Shown here in pieces: positions 5,001-9,400 of a DNA stretch of 9,400 nt. Made by a program: the position numbers and the translations under genes. Location of the stretch: positions 1 to 9,400 of the forward strand of contig JAFOLE010000167.1 of the NCBI GenBank assembly GCA_017419465.1. The letters run 5' to 3'. Position 1 is the stretch's first letter. Every line of letters begins with the position of its first letter. The notes beneath the pieces are model-generated. The model saw nothing but the letters and a program-made list of their open reading frames with translations. It did not search any database and was not told the origin of the DNA. The stretch comes from Solobacterium sp. (lineage in GTDB: Bacteria > Bacillota_I > Bacilli_A > Erysipelotrichales > Erysipelotrichaceae).

Positions 5001-6965
5001 ATGGAATGGAAAAAGGATCTTTTCTTTATATTATCCGCAGAACTTGCGGCCATGTTTCTTGCGGCGGAGAGCGTCTTCCGGGCACTTACCTTTCCCGGCA
5101 TGATGTTCAACACCGCATTCATCCGCATCTGCATTTATACCCTGTCCATCTCCCTGTTTCTTGGATGGCTGTTCTCACTGTTTCCGGAGAAGACCGCCAA
5201 GATTCTGACCTGCATTACCGGCATCTTCTTCGGTGCCTATACCGTAACGCAGCTTCAGTTCATGAACTACTACGGTTCCTATATGTCTGCCCGGGCAACG
5301 CTCGACGGTGCGGGCCGCATCGGTCAGTTTGCGGGCGGATTCATCGCCCTGATCAAACCGGTGTATTACACCGTACTGATCGTACCGATTATTGTGCTCT
5401 TCATTAACATCTTCTGTCATTTCGGCAACAGCACGTTCAAGCAGAAGCTGATGGTCATGCTGAGCGGATGCCTTCTGCTGGAAGCCACCGCATTCTCCAA
5501 CCTTACGACAACCGAATATATGCCGCTCTACCGGCATCCCCGCTTTATTGACCGCTCGATCCGGGAGTTCGGTCTTGGACGTTTCCTGATCCTGGATGTC
5601 ATCTCCCTTGCAAAAGGCTCCTCTTCCTCGGAACTGATTCTGCCGGAAGAAACCGCCGAGCCGGAAACCACACCGGAGCCGACCCAGGAAACCACCGCAG
5701 AACCGGTGATCACACGCCGTGATACGATCGACGACACTGCCTGGAAGGAACTCATGGAGAAGGAAACAAATGAGGAGATCAAAACCGTTGATCGCTACCT
5801 CATGAACCGGGATATTCCGGACTTCAATGACCATACCGGATTTCTGAAAGACTACAACGTCGTCTATGTCATGATTGAAGCCTTTGACTACATGGCCATC
5901 GATCCGGAACTGACGCCGACGCTGTACCGCATGAAAGAAGAAGGATGGGACTTCACGGATCACTACACGCCGAAGTTCTCGTGCGCGACCGGAGAAAGTG
6001 AATTTGTCTCGGAAATCTCTCTGGTTCCGCTGTCCGATGTCTGCACACCGAACCAGTATGCCGCAAACGAATGGCCCAACAGTATCTTCAGCGTATTCAA
6101 GCATGCGGGATACTATTCCACCGCCTACCATAACTGGAAAGATGAATTCTATGAGCGCCGCACGCTGTATTCCCAAAGCGGATGCCAGGCGTACCTCAAT
6201 TACGAAGACCTCGACTATACCAGACTCTGGGGCTGGCAGTCCGATCTTGAGATGATGGAACTGACGATTCCGTACTGGATCGATCAGGATAAATTCATGT
6301 CACTCTATGTCACCAGCAGCACCCACTTCCCCTACGATGAGGGAAGTGAACTCGGCAACCGCTACCTCGATCAGATCAACGCCGTCCATCCGGACTATCC
6401 GATGGAAGTTAAGCGTTATCTGTCCAAGTCCATTGAACTGGACAAGTCCATGGAATACCTGATCTCCAAACTGGAAGAAGCAGGCAAGATGGACAACACA
6501 CTGATCGTTCTCTTTGCGGACCACCATCCGCTGGAAACCCCGCTTCAGATCATCGCCGATTACGGCGGCCAGGAAGCGGACCGTCTGAACGGGTTTGATG
6601 AGGACCGTACGCCGATGATCTTCTATTCTTCCTCCCTGAAGCCGGAGAAACTGGACCGCATCAACAGCACCTTCGATATCCTGCCTACCGTACTGAACCT
6701 GATCGGTCTTGATTATGATCCGCGTCTCTATGTCGGCAAGGATTACTTCGATGAAGCTTCCAGTCTTGTCATCTTCCCCAACGGCAGCTGGATCACGGAA
6801 GACGGTGCGTATTACGCATCGGATGATACCCATGATGAATCGCTCTCGGAAGAGGAAGTCACGAAACGAAACAACGAGGTCAATAACCTCTTCTCCATCT
6901 CCCGTCTGATTTACCAGAACAACTACTTCAAATACCGTCCCGAGATTCCGTTTCCCAAAGATTAA
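5001..6965 (+). CDS. LTA synthase family protein (sulfatase-fold phosphoglycerol transferase)
   Basis: This 654-aa polytopic membrane enzyme has five predicted N-terminal helices (about 6-22, 38-60, 66-88, 113-138 and 147-165). A Pro/Glu/Thr-rich linker (~210-236) leads to an extracellular sulfatase-like domain. The LtaS active-site pattern is visible: Glu293 in VMIEAF, the nucleophile Thr330 in CATGESEF, an FYER motif ending at Arg386, His442 in SSTHFPY, and Asp507/His508 in ADHHP. Members transfer glycerol phosphate from phosphatidylglycerol to a glycolipid anchor or related wall polymer. The frame is open further upstream to 4779, but I use ATG 5001: the preceding residues look non-coding, overlap the opposite-strand gene, and the next residues begin the first membrane helix. 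No ribosome binding site is seen. It stands alone and ends in its own terminator. Primary LtaS versus a paralogue cannot be decided here. Confidence 0.9.
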   Translation: MEWKKDLFFILSAELAAMFLAAESVFRALTFPGMMFNTAFIRICIYTLSISLFLGWLFSLFPEKTAKILTCITGIFFGAYTVTQLQFMNYYGSYMSARATLDGAGRIGQFAGGFIALIKPVYYTVLIVPIIVLFINIFCHFGNSTFKQKLMVMLSGCLLLEATAFSNLTTTEYMPLYRHPRFIDRSIREFGLGRFLILDVISLAKGSSSSELILPEETAEPETTPEPTQETTAEPVITRRDTIDDTAWKELMEKETNEEIKTVDRYLMNRDIPDFNDHTGFLKDYNVVYVMIEAFDYMAIDPELTPTLYRMKEEGWDFTDHYTPKFSCATGESEFVSEISLVPLSDVCTPNQYAANEWPNSIFSVFKHAGYYSTAYHNWKDEFYERRTLYSQSGCQAYLNYEDLDYTRLWGWQSDLEMMELTIPYWIDQDKFMSLYVTSSTHFPYDEGSELGNRYLDQINAVHPDYPMEVKRYLSKSIELDKSMEYLISKLEEAGKMDNTLIVLFADHHPLETPLQIIADYGGQEADRLNGFDEDRTPMIFYSSSLKPEKLDRINSTFDILPTVLNLIGLDYDPRLYVGKDYFDEASSLVIFPNGSWITEDGAYYASDDTHDESLSEEEVTKRNNEVNNLFSISRLIYQNNYFKYRPEIPFPKD

Positions 6966-6966
6966 G

Positions 6967-6993
6967 ATGAGCGGCTGATCCGCTCATTTTTTT
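6967..6993 (+). terminator. Intrinsic terminator of the LTA synthase gene
   Basis: An 8-bp stem ATGAGCGG / CCGCTCAT with a 5-base loop is followed by a run of seven T. It begins right after the stop codon on the plus strand. Confidence 0.92.
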
Positions 6994-7002
6994 CATCCAT
7001 AC

Positions 7003-7031
7003 AAAAACGGAGGAGCACTTCACTCCTCCGT
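7003..7031 (-). terminator. Intrinsic terminator of glmS
   Basis: On the minus strand a 9-bp stem (ACGGAGGAG / CTCCTCCGT) with a 7-base loop ends in five T. It lies 8 bp after the glmS stop and faces the LTA synthase terminator, so the convergent genes are insulated from each other. Confidence 0.9.
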
Positions 7032-7039
7032 ATGATTCA

Positions 7040-8857
7040 TTATTCGACAGTGACTGACTTGGCAAGGTTGCGCGGCTTATCGATGTCACAGCCTTTTTCC
7101 TTTGCGGCATAATACGCAAACAGCTGGGTCAGCACCGCACAGGGAACCGCACTCAGCGACGGTGTGAGTTCCGGAATGCGCACAACGTATTTGAACTCAT
7201 CTGCACGCATGGTCTGGTCCGTGACCAGGATGACACGGGCGCCGCGCGCCACGGTTTCCTTGATATTGGAGATCGTCTTTCCTGCCACATCCGGCTGGGT
7301 TGCCAGCGCAAGCACAACGGTATTTTTTTCAATGAGTGCAATCGGTCCATGCTTCAGTTCTCCTGCATAATAGGCATCCGCATGGACATAGGATACTTCC
7401 TTGAGTTTCAGCGCACCTTCCAGAGCACTGGGATAGTCCAGCTGACGGCCGATGAAGTAGGCATCCCGCTGGTCTTTTAACATTCCTGCACACTTCTTCA
7501 TGAACGGCTCATTCTTCAGCACTTCTTCTGTAATTTCCGGAAGACGCTTCAGATCTCTGATCAGGGCGCCGATGCCCTTCACTCTGACTCCATAGAGCTC
7601 CGCAAGTTTGAGGATCAGCACATGGAGAAGTACGAGCTGCGTGGTATAAGCCTTTGTGCTGGCAACTGCGATTTCCGGTCCGGCAGCGGTATACAGTACC
7701 GCATCGGTCTGACGGGCAATCGATGAACCAAGTACATTGACGACCGCAATCGTCGGGCATCCCTTAGCCTTTGCGAGTTTCAGCGCCGCAAGCGTATCGG
7801 CGGTTTCACCGGACTGCGAGACGAAGATACACAGTGTATGCCCGTCCACATTCGGACTGCTGTAACGGAATTCCGAGGCAGGCACAGCCGTGCTCAGTTT
7901 TCCGGTATAACGCTGATACAAACCGGACGCATAGATACATGCATGGTAGGCAGTGCCGCAGGCGATGAAGTAAGTCTCATGAATCTCATTCCAGTCGACA
8001 TCCAGCGCTTCAATATTCGGCAGTACCACATGCGTGCCGCGGAAGCGTCCGCGGAGTGTTTCCCGGATCACGGAAGGCTGTTCATGAATCTCCTTCATCA
8101 TGAAGGAGTCATAGCCGCCCTTCTGTGCGGACTGCACATCATATGGGAAGTGAATCCACTTCTTTTCCGCGGGTTTGCCGTCTGTGTCGAATACTTCGAG
8201 TGAATCCTTGTTCAGAATGGCGAACTGTCCGTCCTGAAGCGGCAGGATCTCCCGGGTATATTCCAGCATTGCCGGCGCATCGCTTGCGCAGAAGGTGCCT
8301 TCCTTCGACATGCCGAGCACCATCGGGCTTTCCTTCTTGGCGACATAGATGGTATTCGGTTCATAAATAGATGTCACACAGAGGGCATAGGACCCTTCCA
8401 GCCGTTTTACCGTGCGCATCAGCGCTTCCTTCATGACCGGCTTCCTGCGGTAGTAGAAGTCCAGCAGCTGGACGATGACTTCACTGTCGGTATCGGAGTG
8501 GAAGGTATAGCCTTCCTCCAGCAGTTCCTTTTTCAGAACCGCATAGTTTTCCACAATGCCGTTATGAACAACGGAAATCGAATTGTCGCTGTTCATATGC
8601 GGGTGGGCGTTCATATTGCTGGGAACGCCGTGCGTCGCCCAGCGGGTATGACCGATGCCGCAGGACTGCGCAAGATCATTCGGAAGCTTCTTTTCCAGCT
8701 CACTGAGCCGGCCTTTCGTCTTCCACGTCTTCAGTTTTCTGGAGTTGACCAGGGTCACGCCGGCTGAGTCGTAGCCGCGGTACTCCAGTTTGGAAAGACC
8801 CTGCAGTAAAAACGGCAGCGCGGGCTGCTTTCCCGTAAATCCGGTAATTCCACACAT
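7040..8857 (-). CDS. glmS: Glutamine--fructose-6-phosphate aminotransferase (isomerizing)
   Basis: This 605-aa cytosolic enzyme makes glucosamine-6-phosphate from fructose-6-phosphate and glutamine, the first committed step to UDP-GlcNAc and cell wall. The glutaminase domain (2-~235) starts MCGITGF, with Cys2 as the nucleophile after Met removal. It carries RGYDSAG (27-33), HTRWATHG (70-77), HNGIVENY (98-105) and SDTDSEV (121-127). The two sugar-isomerase domains follow, with CGTAYHA (300-306), SQSGETADT (347-355), STKAYTTQ (400-407) and AGELKHGPIALIE (498-510). The C-terminal tail NLAKSVTVE includes the sugar-ring-opening Lys600. Length is normal for the family. The frame opens 13 codons earlier, but the N-terminal Cys must follow the initiator Met, and AGGAGG lies 10 bases before ATG 8857. 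Expression is controlled by the ribozyme in its leader. Nothing is unusual. Confidence 0.98.
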   Translation of the reverse strand: MCGITGFTGKQPALPFLLQGLSKLEYRGYDSAGVTLVNSRKLKTWKTKGRLSELEKKLPNDLAQSCGIGHTRWATHGVPSNMNAHPHMNSDNSISVVHNGIVENYAVLKKELLEEGYTFHSDTDSEVIVQLLDFYYRRKPVMKEALMRTVKRLEGSYALCVTSIYEPNTIYVAKKESPMVLGMSKEGTFCASDAPAMLEYTREILPLQDGQFAILNKDSLEVFDTDGKPAEKKWIHFPYDVQSAQKGGYDSFMMKEIHEQPSVIRETLRGRFRGTHVVLPNIEALDVDWNEIHETYFIACGTAYHACIYASGLYQRYTGKLSTAVPASEFRYSSPNVDGHTLCIFVSQSGETADTLAALKLAKAKGCPTIAVVNVLGSSIARQTDAVLYTAAGPEIAVASTKAYTTQLVLLHVLILKLAELYGVRVKGIGALIRDLKRLPEITEEVLKNEPFMKKCAGMLKDQRDAYFIGRQLDYPSALEGALKLKEVSYVHADAYYAGELKHGPIALIEKNTVVLALATQPDVAGKTISNIKETVARGARVILVTDQTMRADEFKYVVRIPELTPSLSAVPCAVLTQLFAYYAAKEKGCDIDKPRNLAKSVTVE

Positions 8858-8914
8858 GAAAAAATATCCTCCTGTTTCATATGAAAAAACAGTCATGGAG
8901 GATACCGAATGGAT

Positions 8915-9038
8915 CTGTTCAGCCGTCGCCGGCTGTTTTTTCCCATTGTTCAGGCCGTATCAGGCCTCCGGGTCATCCGCCGAATCTTTCGATAAATACC
9001 CGGTCCTCGTCACCTGCAGGTCATGCAGGCCAGGCGCT
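8915..9038 (-). ncRNA. glmS ribozyme/riboswitch
   Basis: Read on the minus strand, the glmS leader carries the conserved glmS ribozyme core. AGCGCC marks the cleavage site (between A 9038 and G 9037). P1 is CCTGCA / TGCAGG (9029-9024 and 9018-9013), followed by GGTGACGAGGAC, then TTATCGAAAG and GGCGGATGACCC. A P4-like stem (AGGCC / GGCCT, 8967-8952) and a further hairpin (CAGCCG-GCGA-CGGCTG, 8935-8920) follow. With glucosamine-6-phosphate as cofactor the RNA cuts itself and the downstream glmS message is degraded, giving product feedback. The 3' border is approximate; about 55 bases separate it from the glmS ATG. Confidence 0.95.
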
Positions 9039-9070
9039 ACGTTTTGTGTTACAGCTCCATGACAGGAATA

Positions 9071-9076
9071 ATTATA
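9071..9076 (-). promoter_or_regulatory. -10 box of the glmS promoter
   Basis: A TATAAT on the minus strand lies 33 bp upstream of the ribozyme cleavage site, placing the transcript start near 9064. The -35 is poor (TTCAAG at 18 bp). It is divergent from, and close to, the tRNA promoter. Confidence 0.6.
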
Positions 9077-9094
9077 CGATGGATTCACGATTCC

Positions 9095-9123
9095 TTGAAA
9101 GCTGATTGCACTTCGCTTATAAT
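9095..9123 (+). promoter_or_regulatory. Promoter of the tRNA-Thr gene
   Basis: TTGAAA (9095-9100) and TATAAT (9118-9123) are separated by 17 bp. This near-consensus housekeeping promoter would start transcription about ten bases before the tRNA. Confidence 0.85.
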
Positions 9124-9139
9124 AACTCTTGCCGTAAAT

Positions 9140-9212
9140 GCCGACTTAGCTCAGCTGGTAGAGCAACTCATTCGTAATGAGTAGGTCGTTGGTTCAAATC
9201 CGATAGTCGGCA
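9140..9212 (+). tRNA. tRNA-Thr (anticodon CGT)
   Basis: The 73-base cloverleaf has an acceptor stem GCCGACT / AGTCGGC with discriminator A and a D arm GCTC / GAGC. The anticodon arm is ACTCA-TTCGTAA-TGAGT, giving anticodon CGT for codon ACG. The T arm has the loop TTCAAAT. The 3' CCA is not encoded (the next bases are CGA) and must be added by the CCA enzyme. Confidence 0.97.
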
Positions 9213-9220
9213 CGATCAGT

Positions 9221-9248
9221 ACCCCCGCACAGACATGCGGGGGTTTTT
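9221..9248 (+). terminator. Intrinsic terminator of the tRNA-Thr gene
   Basis: A very stable 9-bp stem (ACCCCCGCA / TGCGGGGGT) with a 6-base loop is followed by a run of five T. It starts nine bases after the tRNA end. Confidence 0.93.
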
Positions 9249-9255
9249 CTATCTG

Positions 9256-9400
9256 TGTCAACTACCCGGCACTGAAGTGCCAGGCTTGAAGGAACACCTG
9301 AAAGAGGTGCACTCCAACTTACCCGAATACAACAGGCTTGTAATCTGACCGCAGTCATCATACAGAGGCCATGCCAATGGACGGGCGGTTATCGTAGTGA
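9256..9400 (+). ncRNA. Candidate IscB-associated omega-RNA (HEARO-like), left end of an IS200/IS605-like element; runs off window
   Basis: The last ~145 bases have no credible open frame but much RNA-like structure. A stem GGCACT / AGTGCC (9268-9281) sits in the context CTACCC...GGCTTG, followed by a stem CACCT-GAAAG-AGGTG (9295-9309). Near the end an outer ACCGC / GCGGT (9348-9352, 9385-9389) encloses CCAT-GCCA-ATGG (9369-9380). CCCG at 9322-9325 could pair with CGGG at 9382-9385. The octamer CAGGCTTG occurs twice (9281-9288, 9333-9340). From memory, CTACCC-stem-GGCTTG and the later CTTGTAA and GCCATGCC elements resemble the HEARO RNAs that precede iscB, an RNA-guided nuclease gene of IS elements. 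The family assignment is by recall only; the 5' border and any iscB are unverified. Confidence 0.45.

Noticed and set aside
5640..5655. LPEET resembling a sortase LPXTG signal in the LTA synthase
   Set aside because: It is internal, in a Pro/Glu/Thr linker before the catalytic domain, with no following C-terminal membrane anchor.
5175..6176. Long open frame (333 codons) opposite the LTA synthase gene
   Set aside because: Composition and motifs support only the plus-strand frame; the reverse frame is a codon-bias shadow with no recognisable domain.
8858..8896. 13-residue N-terminal extension of GlmS
   Set aside because: The catalytic Cys must directly follow the initiator Met, and the AGGAGG site fits ATG 8857.
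8920..8941. Terminator-like hairpin plus T-run on the plus strand
   Set aside because: No plus-strand gene lies upstream; on the minus strand the same stem is a hairpin of the glmS ribozyme leader.
9221..9400. CRISPR array or group II intron at the right edge
   Set aside because: There are no regularly spaced repeats beyond one 8-base pair, and no GUGCG-type intron 5' end or domain V is seen.

Overview
The window reads as chromosomal DNA of a Gram-positive bacterium of the Bacillota. It has a glmS self-cleaving ribozyme upstream of glmS, an LtaS-type lipoteichoic-acid synthase, AGGAGG-like ribosome binding sites and RsbW/SpoIIAA-type proteins. The moderately high GC content and gene style would fit a gut Erysipelotrichales or Lachnospirales member, but the sequence alone does not settle the family.

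Layout. Positions 1-4296 on the minus strand hold a signalling/transport cluster. In transcription order these are a 548-aa protein joining a degenerate RsbW-like domain to an SDF-type transporter (4296-2650), a promoter, a STAS domain fused to an APH-like kinase (2580-1378), a free STAS antagonist (1361-1062), an RsbW-like HATPase (988-584), and a MATE exporter cut by the window edge (542-1). The first and fourth proteins share recognisable HATPase sequence, and the second and third share a STAS domain. The block therefore looks like a partner-switching module tied to membrane transporters, with no sigma factor or PP2C phosphatase visible.

Positions 4382-4907 (minus) hold a compact unit of a 55-aa membrane protein, a 23-residue hydrophobic peptide and a DUF1653 protein. 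They are joined by two ATGA stop/start overlaps and end in a terminator. A 93-bp divergent promoter region separates this unit from the plus-strand LTA synthase gene (5001-6965). Neither of the divergent genes has a clear Shine-Dalgarno sequence.

Positions 6967-9076 hold two back-to-back terminators, then glmS (minus) with its glucosamine-6-phosphate-sensing ribozyme leader and promoter. A plus-strand tRNA-Thr(CGT) follows, with a textbook promoter and terminator. The last ~145 bases hold a structured non-coding stretch that resembles, from memory, the IscB-associated omega-RNA (HEARO) at the left end of an IS200/IS605-like element; any iscB gene would lie beyond the window.

The most interesting parts are the HATPase-SDF fusion with its STAS/kinase neighbours, the micro-protein operon, and the putative omega-RNA abutting the tRNA terminator.
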